Assembly (NCBI RefSeq): GCF_016775155.1 | Contig: NZ_JAEUGD010000066.1 | Coordinates: 966,833 to 1,030,832 of the forward strand | Source: Fulvivirga marina | GTDB lineage: Bacteria > Bacteroidota > Bacteroidia > Cytophagales > Cyclobacteriaceae | Reading direction: 5' to 3' | Length of the DNA stretch: 64,000 nucleotides | Shown: piece after piece, positions 16,901 through 24,682 of the stretch | How the letters are laid out: every line of letters begins with the position of its first letter | How positions within the stretch are numbered: position 1 is the stretch's first letter | Translations under genes and position numbers: made by a program | Notes under the pieces: generated by a model | What the model was told of the DNA's origin: nothing | The model's database searches: none | Seen by the model: only the letters and a program-made list of their open reading frames with translations

Positions 16901-19701
16901 TCCAATGCAGAAATGTCTTCACTGGTAGAAGTGAAACCATTGGGTCCTGTCCAGGAATAACTAAACGGTCCGGCGCTTCCTCCGGGAGTAATAGCTATCG
17001 CTCCATTAAACGGCAACACACAACTTGTGTTATCCACTACATTATCTGTTGTTATAGTAACAGCTACCGTTGCATCATTGACTACTATACTTGTTGTAGC
17101 CGTACAACCTGTATTGGTATCAGTTACTGTAATGTCATATGTGCCATCCTCTAGCGTTGAGATATCTTCAGAAGTTGAAGTAAATCCATTTGGTCCTGTC
17201 CAGGAATAGGTAAATGGCCCGGCAGTTCCTCCAGGGGTAATTTCTATTGACCCGTTAAATGGTGCTATACAATTTGAATTATCTACGACATTGTCTGTAG
17301 TTATAGTTATAGTTGGCTTCGCATTTCCTACTACTATGCTTGTTGTTGCTGTACAGCCGGTATTTGTATCCGTTACTGTAATATTGTATGAACCGTCTTC
17401 TAGTGTTGAAATATCTTCTGATGTAGAGGTAAAGCCATTTGGACCTATCCAAGCATAAGTAAAAGGTCCGGCTGTTCCTCCTGGGGTAATCTCTATTGCC
17501 CCGTTAAAAGGTGCTATACAATTTGAATTATCTACGACATTGTCTGTAGTTATAGTGATGGTTGGCTTCGCATCTCCTACTACTATACTTGTTGTAGCCG
17601 TACAACCTGTATTGGTATCAGTTACTGTGATATCGTATGAACCATCTTCTAGTGTTGAAATATCTTCTGATGTAGAGGTAAAGCCATTAGGACCTGTCCA
17701 TGCATAACTAAACGGTCCGGCTGTTCCGCCAGGAGTAATCTCTATTGATCCATTAAATGGTGCTACACAATTTGAATTATCTACGACATTGTCTGTAGTT
17801 ATGGTAATGATTGGCTTAACATCTCCCACCACTATGCTGGTTGTGGCAGTACAACCTGTATTCGTATCGGTTACAGTGATATCATATGAACCATCTTCTA
17901 GTGTTGAAATATCCTCTGAAGTTGAAGTAAAGCCATTAGGACCTGTCCATGCATAACTAAACGGTCCGGCTGTTCCGCCAGGAGTAATCTCTATTGATCC
18001 ATTAAATGGTGCTACACAATTTGAATTATCTACGACATTGTCTGTAGTTATGGTAATGATTGGCTTAACATCTCCCACCACTATGCTGGTTGTGGCAGTA
18101 CAACCTGTATTCGTATCGGTTACAGTGATATCATATGAACCATCTTCTAGTGTTGAAATATCCTCTGAAGCTGAAGTAAAACCATTGGGACCTATCCATG
18201 CATAACTAAACGGTCCGGCTGTTCCACCAGGAGTAATCTCTATTGATCCATTAAATGGTGCTACGCAATTTGAATTATCTACGACATTGTCTGTAGTTAT
18301 ACTAACGGTCGGCTTAGCATCTCCTACTACTATGCTGGTTGTAGCTGTGCAGCCTGTATTCGTATCAGTTACTGTGATATCGTATGAACCATCCTCTAGC
18401 GTTGAGATATCTTCAGAAGTTGATGTGAATCCGTTGGGTCCTGTCCAGGCATAAGTAAAAGGTCCGGCCGTTCCTCCGGGAGTAATCTCTATTAATCCAT
18501 TAAAAGGTGCAACACAACGGCTATTATCCACAACATTGTCAGTAGTGATGGTAATGGTTGGTCTGTTATCTCCTACAGTAATTGCGGGAAAAACTGTTGA
18601 ACAGGTTGTAGTGTTATCGGTCACAGTAACCGTGTAATCCCCCTGCTCCAATGCTGTTATATCTTCAGATGTTGAGGTAAAACCATTTGGGCCAGTCCAA
18701 CTATAAGACAAAGTGCCTATAGCATCACCCACAGTAATATCAATAGCACCATTAAAGGGTGCTAAGCAACGTGTATTATCCGTTACGGAAGAAGAAATTG
18801 ATAAAGTCTGAGTATTCAATGTAACACTACCGTTCATAAACACTGGCGTACATGCACCTTGACTAGCCTGTACTGTTATAACGGCATTATCCGGAAAGCT
18901 TCCTCCCGGTAAAGTAATTGCAAAATTAGATGTCCCATCCCCTTGTCTAGTTACGCCACTTGGGGCTCCGTTAATATAAATTTCATAAACCACTGGTGGT
19001 TCTGGAAGTGCAGGAACGGGATCACTATCACTCAGGATAATATCTACATCATCAGTACTGCAGACTACCTGAGGGGAAGTATTGGTTATATTGTAAACTG
19101 TTGGTGAAGGATCATTCAAGGCAGGGAGTACCGTGAGAACCTCAGAACAATTCGTTCCCTGGTCAAACACCTCAACAGTATATGTTCCTCCAACGATCCC
19201 GGAAATATCCTCCAAGGTTGATGTGAATCCGTTGGTACTTGTCCATGAATAATCATACCCTATGCCAGAGCCTCCCGATACTGTAATATTAATAAAGCCG
19301 TTTGGAGTCGCACAACTAGTATTATCAGATGGGCTACCCGGATCTACCGTTACAGATAAGGGCGAGACTATATTGTCAATGGTAAAACTCGTATTTACTG
19401 TTTCATCATCATCCTGAGCAACTACCAGATATGTTCTTGCAGGCAAATTAGTCAGGGAAGTTACATCCCCGTCATTTGGGCTAAAAGAAAAGTTTGGAGG
19501 ACCAAAAATCAATAGAGATATAGGTCCGCTGGAGTTAGAAACAGTTATGTCGATGGATCCATTAGCCAACCCATCACAGGCATCCTTTTCGTTGGACAGG
19601 TCTACACTAAGTTGTGCAATTGCATAATTACTTGATATAAAAGAAACCAGCGTAAACAACAAAAGGATTAATAAACTACTCTTTCTCATAACTACGTTCA
19701 T
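7915..19701 (-). CDS. giant SprB-repeat cell-surface adhesin, T9SS-secreted
   Basis: A 3928-aa protein. Residues 1-29 are a signal peptide ending A-I-A-Q; an in-frame ATG four codons later (M-R-K-S-S) is an alternative start. Two degenerate SprB-like repeats are followed by 36 tandem repeats of 83 residues, each with the core W-T-G-P-N-G-F-T-S-T-S-E-D-I and two Cys (D-N-x-N-C and G-C) that could pair. The non-repetitive C-terminal region of about 640 residues ends in N-I-F-T-P-N-G-D-G-Y-N-D-T and N-R-W-G-S-E-V-Y-K. That is the gliding-motility-associated C-terminal domain (CHU_C, T9SS type B signal). SprB in Flavobacterium johnsoniae is a mobile gliding adhesin; by analogy this protein is exported by T9SS to the cell surface. 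The gene is preceded by a miniature one-repeat gene 7 bp upstream, probably in the same transcript. Confidence 0.93.
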   Translation of the reverse strand: MNVVMRKSSLLILLLFTLVSFISSNYAIAQLSVDLSNEKDACDGLANGSIDITVSNSSGPISLLIFGPPNFSFSPNDGDVTSLTNLPARTYLVVAQDDDETVNTSFTIDNIVSPLSVTVDPGSPSDNTSCATPNGFINITVSGGSGIGYDYSWTSTNGFTSTLEDISGIVGGTYTVEVFDQGTNCSEVLTVLPALNDPSPTVYNITNTSPQVVCSTDDVDIILSDSDPVPALPEPPVVYEIYINGAPSGVTRQGDGTSNFAITLPGGSFPDNAVITVQASQGACTPVFMNGSVTLNTQTLSISSSVTDNTRCLAPFNGAIDITVGDAIGTLSYSWTGPNGFTSTSEDITALEQGDYTVTVTDNTTTCSTVFPAITVGDNRPTITITTDNVVDNSRCVAPFNGLIEITPGGTAGPFTYAWTGPNGFTSTSEDISTLEDGSYDITVTDTNTGCTATTSIVVGDAKPTVSITTDNVVDNSNCVAPFNGSIEITPGGTAGPFSYAWIGPNGFTSASEDISTLEDGSYDITVTDTNTGCTATTSIVVGDVKPIITITTDNVVDNSNCVAPFNGSIEITPGGTAGPFSYAWTGPNGFTSTSEDISTLEDGSYDITVTDTNTGCTATTSIVVGDVKPIITITTDNVVDNSNCVAPFNGSIEITPGGTAGPFSYAWTGPNGFTSTSEDISTLEDGSYDITVTDTNTGCTATTSIVVGDAKPTITITTDNVVDNSNCIAPFNGAIEITPGGTAGPFTYAWIGPNGFTSTSEDISTLEDGSYNITVTDTNTGCTATTSIVVGNAKPTITITTDNVVDNSNCIAPFNGSIEITPGGTAGPFTYSWTGPNGFTSTSEDISTLEDGTYDITVTDTNTGCTATTSIVVNDATVAVTITTDNVVDNTSCVLPFNGAIAITPGGSAGPFSYSWTGPNGFTSTSEDISALEDGTYDVTVTDDNTGCIATTSIVVNNAVVAVAITTDNVIDNTNCIAPFDGAINITAGGSAGPFSYSWTGPNGFTSTSEDISALEDGTYDVTVTDDNTGCTATTSIVVNNAVVAVTITTDNVVDNTNCTAPFNGAIAITAGGSIGPFSYSWTGPNGFTSTSEDISALEDGTYDVIVTDDNTGCTATTSIVVNDASVAVTITTDNVVDNTNCIAPFDGAINITAGGSAGPFSYSWTGPNGFTSTNEDISALEDGTYDVTVTDDNTGCTATTSIVVNDASVAVTITTDNVVDNTNCTAPFNGAIDITAGGSAGPFSYSWTGPNGFTSTREDISALEDGTYDVTVTDDNTGCTATTSIVVNDASVAVTITTDNVVDNTNCTAPFNGAIDITAGGSAGPFSYSWTGPNGFTSTGEDISALEDGTYDITVTDTNTGCTATTSIVVNAASSSIIITTDNVVDNTNCTAPFNGAIDITVGGSAGPFTFAWTGPNGFTSTNEDIAVLEDGTYDITVTDTNTGCISTSNIVVGDAKPTITITTDNVTDNTNCVAPFNGAIDITAGGSAGPFSYAWTGPNGFTSTSEDISTLEDGSYDITVTDTNTGCTATTSIVVGDAKPTITITTDNVTDNTNCVAPFNGAIEITAGGSVGPFSYVWTGPSGFTSTSEDITGLEVGTYDITVTDTNTGCTATANIQVNDAVPTIIITTDNVTDNSRCVAPFNGAIDITAGGSAGPFSYAWTGPNGFTSTNEDISALENGSYDVLVTDTNTGCTATTTIAINDVTPLITVNVDATTDNTKCIAPFNGTILITPVGGVGPYSYSWTGPNGFTSTSEDISTLEDGTYDVTVTDSGSGCTTTASIAVGDVRPAITVSIDLVTDNTSCVAPFNGAIEITAGGTAGPFTYSWTGPSGFTSTNEDISGLEAGNYDVTVTDVGTGCTEVASVTVNDNLPTITVSSDIISDNTNCVAPFNGAILITASGTPGPFSYSWTGPNGFTSNNEDITALENGDYDVTVTDISLGCTATATFTVGDNTPTVTVTVDNNIDNTNCTAPFNGAIDITPGGTAGPFTFAWTGPNGFTSTSEDISGLEAGNYDVTVTDAVIGCIGTATITVNDALPTVTITVDGTTDNSNCIAPFNGAIDITAGGTAGPFTYSWTGPNGFTSTIEDISGLESGNYDVTVTDTGIGCTNTITVTVNDATPPVTITLDAVTDNSNCSAPFDGAIDITAGGTAGPFTFAWTGPNGFTSTSEDISGLEAGDYDVTVTDTGLGCVGTTTITVNDALPTVTITVDGTTDNSNCTAPFNGAIDITAGGTAGPFTFAWTGPNGFTSTSEDISGLEAGDYDVTVTDTGIGCTNTITVTVNDALPTVTITVDGTTDNSNCIAPFNGAINITAGGTAGPFTYSWTGPNGFTSTNEDISGLESGDYDVTVTDTGIGCTNTITVTVNDATPPVTITVDAVTDNSNCSAPFNGAIDITAGGTAGPFTFAWTGPNGFASTSEDISGLEAGDYNVTVTDIGLGCVGTTTITVNDALPTVTITVDGTTDNSNCSAPFNGAIDITAGGTAGPFTFAWTGPNGFTSTSEDISGLESGDYDVTVTDTGIGCTNTITVTVNDATPPVTITVDAVTDNSNCTAPFNGAIDITAGGTAGPFTYLWTGPNGFTSTSEDISGLESGDYDVTVTDTGLGCVGSTTITVNDATPLVTITVDGTTDNSNCTAPFNGAIDITAGGTAGPFTFAWTGPNGFTSTSEDISGLESGDYDVTVTDTGIGCTNIITVTVNDATPPVTITVDATTDNSNCTAPFNGAIDITAGGTAGPFTFAWTGPNGFTSTSEDISGLESGDYDVTVTDTGIGCTGTITVTVNDATPPVTITVDGTTDNSNCTAPFNGAIDITAGGTAGPFTFAWTGPNGFTSTSEDISGLESGDYDVVVTDTGLGCTGSTTITVNDATPPVTITVDALTDNSNCVAPFNGAIDITAGGTAGPFTFAWTGPNGFTSTSEDISGLEAGDYDVVVTDTGLGCVGTTTITVNDAAPPVTITVDALTDNSNCIAPFNGAIDITAGGTAGPFTFAWTGPNGFTSTSEDISGLEAGDYDVVVTDTGLGCTGSTTITVNDAAPPVTITVDATTDNSNCVAPFNGAIDITAGGTAGPFTFAWTGPNGFTSTSEDISGLEAGDYDVTVTDTGLGCVGTATITVNDAAPPVTITVDAVTDNSNCTAPFNGAIDITAGGTAGPFTFAWTGPNGFTSTSEDISGLEAGDYDVTVTDTGLGCIGSTTITVNDGTPSITIGVDAVAGNSNCDAPFAGSIGITPGGTAGPFAFSWTGPNGFVSTSEDLTGVYHGTYSVTVTDTNLGCSTTLAISVPDLTSGCVPTGDCATVVVSFPSGYITPATCTNSDGEIIFRISPFVPSLNTTGVIIDIDGPVQRTNVNDSIFSNLPLGVYDYTIQYGDPSCIITGQVTIDQSGTVGTPVASNIVGPVCFGGNGVLNLDVPNETGSLLEWSTDGVLWNSFVAGSQISIPAGPAPTFEQVIAVRRNSSDPCNAAVTVVMQSQNSELNITTSTTDATCDNNDGSITVNSVSGGTGAYSYRLDGIIFNNLPSGNKFENLAGGSHILTVIDDGVTGCEKDFNIIVPFPGLVNFTTNTLDPDCSNNSASNGEIEVVINSIGQFQVGISTNQTTDPTEFFNVSSNGFGSFTFDNLAKGDYYVTVVSTGATCPNRRLVSILAGPSAVTFDYELGCITGGVNRELLLSNIKGDNSSQYTLRVFDSFTSDLVDELTFTLNVGQQFLIQNRTFLNFNKEYKLSLSQEQNVCPGVEIVYEHPDILRIPTKLFALVGETTSSLPDKFTGTMQIHDFSGGEPPYLIRIELDSAAVPGQSFITDYDTVQVNTNLEFERIYEGIPAGRYFIEVMDQYGCVLPLTGRVPLNTDLYVPNIFTPNGDGYNDTFFVRNLPEFDVELVVTNRWGSEVYKSGDYKNDWTGEDVPDGIYFYKIDVAGEVYNGWVEILRGKP
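9840..18803 (-). repeat. 36 tandem 249-bp repeats within the adhesin gene
   Basis: The period of 249 bp (83 codons) is fixed by the spacing of the W-T-G-P-N-G-F block, which I counted 36 times. The phase of the boundaries is arbitrary. Two sequence subfamilies are visible: an N-terminal set with I-T-T-D-N-V-V-D-N and a C-terminal set with I-T-V-D-x-x-T-D-N-S-N-C. Some neighbouring copies are identical over nearly the whole unit (17679-17921 with 17928-18170; 15680-15908 with 15929-16157). This points to recent unequal crossing-over or gene conversion. Confidence 0.93.
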
Positions 19702-19708
19702 AATAGTT

Positions 19709-20041
19709 TTACTTGATTTCAGTGGTCACTTCCTTCCTACAACCTGAATTGTCTTGTATGACAATCAAGTAAGTGCCTGGCTGAAGATCAGTTATCCGGG
19801 TTAGGTTAATATTTAGTTTATTCTTGGAACGTTTGTCGCCAATAACAGAAATGTTAAAGGGCTTACGCCCTCCTTCTATTATAAGGTCTATAGAACCGTT
19901 ACTCAGTCCGTGACTGGTATTCTTTATATTGTATTCTACAGATACTATTTCACATGGCTCATCGTTCTGGGAAAAACCGTCAGTAACAAATAAACATATT
20001 GAGATGCTCAATACTAGAATTAACTTTCGCATGGATACCAC
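19709..20041 (-). CDS. small secreted protein with a single SprB-like repeat
   Basis: A 110-aa protein with a signal peptide (M-V-S-M-R-K-L-I-L-V-L-S-I-S-I-C-L-F-V, cleaved near G-F-S-Q). It then has one SprB-like module: C-E-I-V-S-V, L-S-N-G-S-I-D-L-I-I-E-G-G, L-Q-P-G-T-Y-L-I-V-I-Q-D and N-S-G-C. Unlike the adhesin next door it is rich in Lys and Arg and has no T9SS C-terminal domain. It starts the putative two-gene unit; its stop is 7 bp before the adhesin ATG. A shift from M1 to M4 (M-R-K-L) is possible. It may be a periplasmic or surface partner of the adhesin, or a remnant of an N-terminal repeat. The 236 bp upstream are AT-rich with no hairpin I can support. Confidence 0.75.
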   Translation of the reverse strand: MVSMRKLILVLSISICLFVTDGFSQNDEPCEIVSVEYNIKNTSHGLSNGSIDLIIEGGRKPFNISVIGDKRSKNKLNINLTRITDLQPGTYLIVIQDNSGCRKEVTTEIK

Positions 20042-20277
20042 AAAAAATTTCTTTCAATATATATAGTTAAAAAAATTAAAGTAACCGACTATAGACATTT
20101 TGAACTATTCCGACATAATATCAAAAAGTAAAGATGTAGCTTTAATTGGTTTTTTCAAATAATAATACTTATCAAGGGTTCAATTTAGTCATATGAGCAA
20201 TATTTCATAATAAAAAACCCAGTTTTTACAAAATATCGATCTAGGAATAATCTAAAATAAGATTAATTCAAGTTTAA

Positions 20278-20778
20278 TTAATATTTTCTATTGATTATTT
20301 CACTTAAGATGATCGCTTTACGTGCCCCATCTTCGTCTTGAAGCATCTCTAAAACCTCGCTGGCCATGGTATTCTCATCTTCAGTTTCATATGGCTTGAA
20401 ATGATCCATCCTCTCCAGGGGCTCATCCAAACTGACTAATTCATCAAGTGTCTTTAGCTTCTGAGCCTCATTGACCGACCTATTGTAAGTTTCTTGAATT
20501 TGATCACCTACATATTCCTCCTCATATGAATATGCTTCTTCCTGATGCGTATATCCAGACTCAGGTTTAGGTTCTTGGTGAACTGGTCTATCCTCTCCTG
20601 TAAATTCTCGAAGTAGCTCCTCAAAGGTAAGCGTCTTCTCCGTTTTTCTGGTGGGCGTATCCATGGACTCAGTTTGATCTGACGAGGTAGGCTGACTGCC
20701 CTCTTTCTTACTTTTTAAAACCCTAGAAAGTATGGCAATTGCAATAAATATGATATAAAGTATTAATTCGATATCCAT
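20278..20778 (-). CDS. conserved hypothetical single-pass membrane protein
   Basis: A 166-aa protein. Residues 3-19 form one transmembrane segment (I-E-L-I-L-Y-I-I-F-I-A-I-A-I-L). A charged, low-complexity, mostly acidic middle and a compact C-terminus ending A-I-I-L-S-E-I-I-N-R-K-Y follow; this tail looks like the most conserved part. I do not recognise a family. It is divergent from smc across 109 bp. The cytoplasmic orientation of the acidic tail is inferred from the positive residues after the helix. Confidence 0.7.
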   Translation of the reverse strand: MDIELILYIIFIAIAILSRVLKSKKEGSQPTSSDQTESMDTPTRKTEKTLTFEELLREFTGEDRPVHQEPKPESGYTHQEEAYSYEEEYVGDQIQETYNRSVNEAQKLKTLDELVSLDEPLERMDHFKPYETEDENTMASEVLEMLQDEDGARKAIILSEIINRKY

Positions 20779-20887
20779 GGTTTAACAAATTTATCATTTT
20801 TAATTTTAAATTTGTTGCCTTTGCTTTGATTAATAATGTTATTAGTTGATGGTCAGGGCAATCAAATTTTTTAATTAGTTTTAGTGA

Positions 20888-23800
20888 ATGCAACTTTCCA
20901 AGCTAGAGATCAAGGGTTTTAAAAGTTTTGGTGATAAGGTAACCATAAATTTTGATGAGGGGATTACCGGGATTGTTGGACCAAACGGTTGCGGGAAATC
21001 TAACATTGTTGATTCTATCCGCTGGGTGCTAGGAGAACAGAGTAGTAGAACCCTACGCTCTGAGAAAATGGAAAATGTTATCTTCAATGGAACAAAAAAG
21101 CGTAAACCCACCCAACTCGCTGAAGTTTCACTAACCTTTAATAATACAAAGAATTTACTACCAACTGAATATTCACATGTAACCATCACAAGACGCTATT
21201 ATAGGACAGGTGATAGTGAATATTTACTCAATGGAGTGACTTGTAGGCTAAAAGACATTACAAATCTATTTTTAGATACCGGTATTGCCTCTAACAGTTA
21301 TGCTATCATAGAGTTAAAAATGGTGGATGACATCCTTAATGATAAGGATAACTCCAGAAGAGGACTTTTTGAAGAAGCTGCGGGAATATCAAAATTCAAA
21401 AAAAGGAAGAAAGAAACTCTTAAAAAGCTACAAGATACTGATGCAGACCTGGAGCGTGTTGAAGACCTGCTTTATGAAATAGAGAAAAACATGAAATCTC
21501 TTGAGCGACAAGCCAAGCAGACTGAAAAATATTATAAATTAAAGGAAGAATATAAAAAATCAAGCATTCTTTTAGCTAAGCTTACAATCAGCAAGCATAC
21601 AGAAAGCTATCAAAAGCTCAATAAGCAGATTGAATCCGAAAACGACAAGAAGATAAGTCTTAATAAGCAGGTTAGCGAAAAAGAAGCCGGTCTGGAAAAG
21701 TCAAAGGCCGAACTTATTAATAAAGAGAAGACGCTCTCGTCCAGGCAAAAGACACTCAATGAACATGTAAATAAAATCAGACAGTACGAGAGTGAAAAGA
21801 AAATAAAAAATGAGCGTCTTCGTTTCCTGAATGACAAGTCTGAAAGTCTGAGAGATCAAATTGAGCAAGATAGAAAAAGTAATGAAAGGGCTAAGTTCAG
21901 TGTTGAAAGCCTTACCCATGAAAGAAGCTCCGCTCAAAAGATATTTAGTGAAATAGAACAAAAAGTAGCTTTTCTACGAGAGGACTATGAAGTACAGAAA
22001 AGGAAAACTTCTCAACTCCAGGAAGAAACTGACACTCTACGAAAAATTCAGAAAAACAAACAAGAAGAAGTTTATCAGCTAAAAAAATCTGTTGAGATCA
22101 AAGAGCTCCAGCTCTCTAGCTTGAAGCAAGAGCTTGAAAAAACAGCTACAGATACAAGTCAACAGAGCGCCAGCTTAGTAGAATTTGACAAAAAAGTTAA
22201 TACGCTTTCAGAACAGTTAGCTGTTAAAAATAAGGAACTTCAAAAACTACAGGCTACGGAAGAGGACATTCAGTACAGAATGGAAGCAACCTCCAAGACC
22301 ATAGAAGTTATCAGAGAAGAGTTAACCCAGACCAACCGGAAGCTTGATGCTAGACAAAATGAATATAATCTAACCAAATCACTGGTTGAAAACCTTGAGG
22401 GTTTCCCTGAAGCTATCAAGTTTTTGAAGAAAAAAGCCGGATGGAAAAAGAATGCGCCCCTCCTTTCAGATATTCTAACTTGTGATGACGAATATCGTGT
22501 AACCATCGAAAATTATCTAGAGCCATACCTTAATTATTATGTTGTAGACCAAGAAGCCGAAGCATATGAGGCTATCAACATACTAAGTGATGCCGCCAAA
22601 GGAAAGGCTAATTTCTTCATCCTTGACTCATTTGAGAAATTCACACCTTCCGACACCAAACTTTACAATAATGCCTTTCCTGCTACTGAGATCATGGAGT
22701 ATGATACCAAATACAGGAAATTAATGGGGCATATTCTTGATAGGGTTTATATACTCGAAGGGGATTACAAAAACATACCTCAGGATGATGAGAATATATT
22801 CATCACCAAAAGTGGTAAGGTAACCAGGCGTAGATTCAGTATTTCCGGAGGATCGGTTGGACTTTTTGAAGGAAAAAAAATAGGAAGAGCCAAAAACCTT
22901 GAAAAACTTGAGAAAGAAATAAAGCTGCTCTCAAAAAAACTTGATGAAGTGCAACAAAGCCTTGGCGAAAAGCAAAAGGAACTTGAAAAGCTAAAGGCAA
23001 GTACACGAAAGCAGGAAATTGAAGAGCTCAGAGAAGAGATCAAGCTCATTAATGAGGAGTACATTTCCATTAAAACCAAGCAGGAACAATTCAGCCAAAT
23101 GCTTTCTGATGCAGATATGCGTAAGGAAGACATTATTGCTAAAATAGAGGAGCTTACCGATGCAATTAGCATAGACAAGCCTAAAGCTGAAAAAGAAGAG
23201 AACGAGCAGCAGGAAAAAGAGAGCAGACTGAGTCAGTTGCTTTCTGATCTCAATGAACAAAATGAGCTTTTAACAGAAAAGTCATCTGCCTTTAACGAGC
23301 AGAATATTTTCTATCACCAGCAAGAGAACAGAGTTAAGAGCATTGAGCAAGAGATTGAATACAAGCAGGACGCCTTTGAAAATAGTAAAGCCAGAATAGA
23401 AAAAAACCAAGAAGAGCTGAAGCAAAATGAGGCGGAAATCAAACAACTGGTAGAAAGGGCGGAAACCAGTGACGATGAACTCATAGCCATGTACGATGAA
23501 AAAGAAAGCATCGAACAAGGTGTAAATGAAGCTGAAAAAGAGTACTACGCCGCCAGAGGGGACATTGACGAGCTTGACAAAACTGCCAGGGAGATACAAA
23601 GAAGCCGCGAGAGTATTGACACACTTCTGATGGAACTTCAAAATAAGCTCAATGAAACAAAACTGGAACTGAGTGCTGTTAAGGAAAGACTCTCTGTTGA
23701 ATTTAACATCAATCTGGATGACTTGATCGAAGACGAGGAAACTGACACACCTACAGAAGAAACTCCCGATGAAGAAACTCTGCACGAGGACGTTGCCAAA

Positions 23801-24433
23801 ATCAAGGATAAACTGGAGAAAATGGGGCCAATCAATCCCATGGCCATGGAGGCTTACCAGGAAATAAAAGAGAGAAATGACTTTATCTCCTCTCAACGTG
23901 AGGATCTTTTTAAAGCCAAGGACTCCTTGCTCACTACTATTGACGAAATTGATACCGTAGCAAAAACCACCTTCATAGAGGCTTATGAAAAAATTAAGGA
24001 GAACTTTATGAAAGTTTTCAGAAGTCTGTTTACTGAAGAAGATGATTGTGACCTAAGGTTAAGCGACCCTGAAAACCCATTAGAATCGAGCATTGAGATC
24101 ATTGCCAAGCCAAAAGGTAAACGTCCGCTTACTATCAACCAATTGTCGGGGGGTGAGAAAACATTAACCGCCACCTCTCTCCTGTTTGCGATCTACTTAC
24201 TAAAACCAGCACCATTCTGTATTTTTGATGAAGTTGATGCGCCTCTTGATGATGCAAATATTGATAAATTCAACCAAATCATTAAGAAGTTCTCAAAGGA
24301 ATCTCAGTTCATAATTGTTACCCATAATAAGCGTACTATGGCCAGTACAGACGTCATCTATGGTATTACAATGATCGAACAAGGTGTATCGAGAGTAGTA
24401 CCCGTTGACTTACGTGAACTGGCAGATGAATAA
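20888..24433 (+). CDS. smc: chromosome segregation protein SMC
   Basis: An 1181-aa SMC ATPase of normal length. Walker A G-P-N-G-C-G-K-S-N is at residues 32-40. A first coiled coil spans about 165-500. The hinge is around 510-650, with G-F-P-E-A-I-K-F-L and later G-K-V-T-R-R-R-F-S-I-S-G-G. A second coiled coil follows, then the signature L-S-G-G-E-K and Walker B C-I-F-D-E-V-D-A-P-L-D near the end. It dimerises at the hinge and, with ScpA/ScpB, condenses and segregates chromosomes. ScpA/B are not in this window. Several long frames on the opposite strand are coiled-coil shadows. It is transcribed alone, with a possible terminator at 24481. Confidence 0.97.
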   Translation: MQLSKLEIKGFKSFGDKVTINFDEGITGIVGPNGCGKSNIVDSIRWVLGEQSSRTLRSEKMENVIFNGTKKRKPTQLAEVSLTFNNTKNLLPTEYSHVTITRRYYRTGDSEYLLNGVTCRLKDITNLFLDTGIASNSYAIIELKMVDDILNDKDNSRRGLFEEAAGISKFKKRKKETLKKLQDTDADLERVEDLLYEIEKNMKSLERQAKQTEKYYKLKEEYKKSSILLAKLTISKHTESYQKLNKQIESENDKKISLNKQVSEKEAGLEKSKAELINKEKTLSSRQKTLNEHVNKIRQYESEKKIKNERLRFLNDKSESLRDQIEQDRKSNERAKFSVESLTHERSSAQKIFSEIEQKVAFLREDYEVQKRKTSQLQEETDTLRKIQKNKQEEVYQLKKSVEIKELQLSSLKQELEKTATDTSQQSASLVEFDKKVNTLSEQLAVKNKELQKLQATEEDIQYRMEATSKTIEVIREELTQTNRKLDARQNEYNLTKSLVENLEGFPEAIKFLKKKAGWKKNAPLLSDILTCDDEYRVTIENYLEPYLNYYVVDQEAEAYEAINILSDAAKGKANFFILDSFEKFTPSDTKLYNNAFPATEIMEYDTKYRKLMGHILDRVYILEGDYKNIPQDDENIFITKSGKVTRRRFSISGGSVGLFEGKKIGRAKNLEKLEKEIKLLSKKLDEVQQSLGEKQKELEKLKASTRKQEIEELREEIKLINEEYISIKTKQEQFSQMLSDADMRKEDIIAKIEELTDAISIDKPKAEKEENEQQEKESRLSQLLSDLNEQNELLTEKSSAFNEQNIFYHQQENRVKSIEQEIEYKQDAFENSKARIEKNQEELKQNEAEIKQLVERAETSDDELIAMYDEKESIEQGVNEAEKEYYAARGDIDELDKTAREIQRSRESIDTLLMELQNKLNETKLELSAVKERLSVEFNINLDDLIEDEETDTPTEETPDEETLHEDVAKIKDKLEKMGPINPMAMEAYQEIKERNDFISSQREDLFKAKDSLLTTIDEIDTVAKTTFIEAYEKIKENFMKVFRSLFTEEDDCDLRLSDPENPLESSIEIIAKPKGKRPLTINQLSGGEKTLTATSLLFAIYLLKPAPFCIFDEVDAPLDDANIDKFNQIIKKFSKESQFIIVTHNKRTMASTDVIYGITMIEQGVSRVVPVDLRELADE

Positions 24434-24480
24434 CCTCCATTACTATAACCACATTTAAATCAGCGCTTTCCCCAGAAAGG

Positions 24481-24502
24481 GTCTCGGGGTTACCCCTGAG
24501 AC
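24481..24502 (+). terminator. possible terminator after smc
   Basis: GTCTCGGGG pairs with CCCTGAGAC (one G-T pair) around a 4-nt loop, about 50 bp after the smc stop. The following T-run is weak, so the call is tentative. Confidence 0.4.
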
Positions 24503-24682
24503 ATCTTCTTTTGAGAGTTATTAACATATTAATAATACCCACATAAAGCATCAAAATTCAACACACACATGCATTTCAGAAGGTGTTTCTCTGATATTTC
24601 ATTTTAAGAAAACACCCTGAAAGAAATGGCTTATTTACACGCCAAATTTGATATATCATTTTCAACCAAAACAATATATCAA

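Noticed and set aside
8917-17209. Plus-strand open frames (for example 9695-10168, 10439-10666, 13655-13903) opposite the adhesin array
   Set aside because: They recur with the 249-bp period and are made by the low stop-codon density of the repeat on the opposite strand. They have no sensible protein features.
9840-18803. CRISPR-like regular repeats
   Set aside because: The period is 249 bp, lies within one open frame, and there are no unique spacers between short identical repeats. It is a protein repeat.
21610-24174. Minus-strand frames within smc, up to 204 aa
   Set aside because: They are Ser/Leu/Phe-rich shadows created by the Glu/Lys-rich coiled-coil codons of smc.
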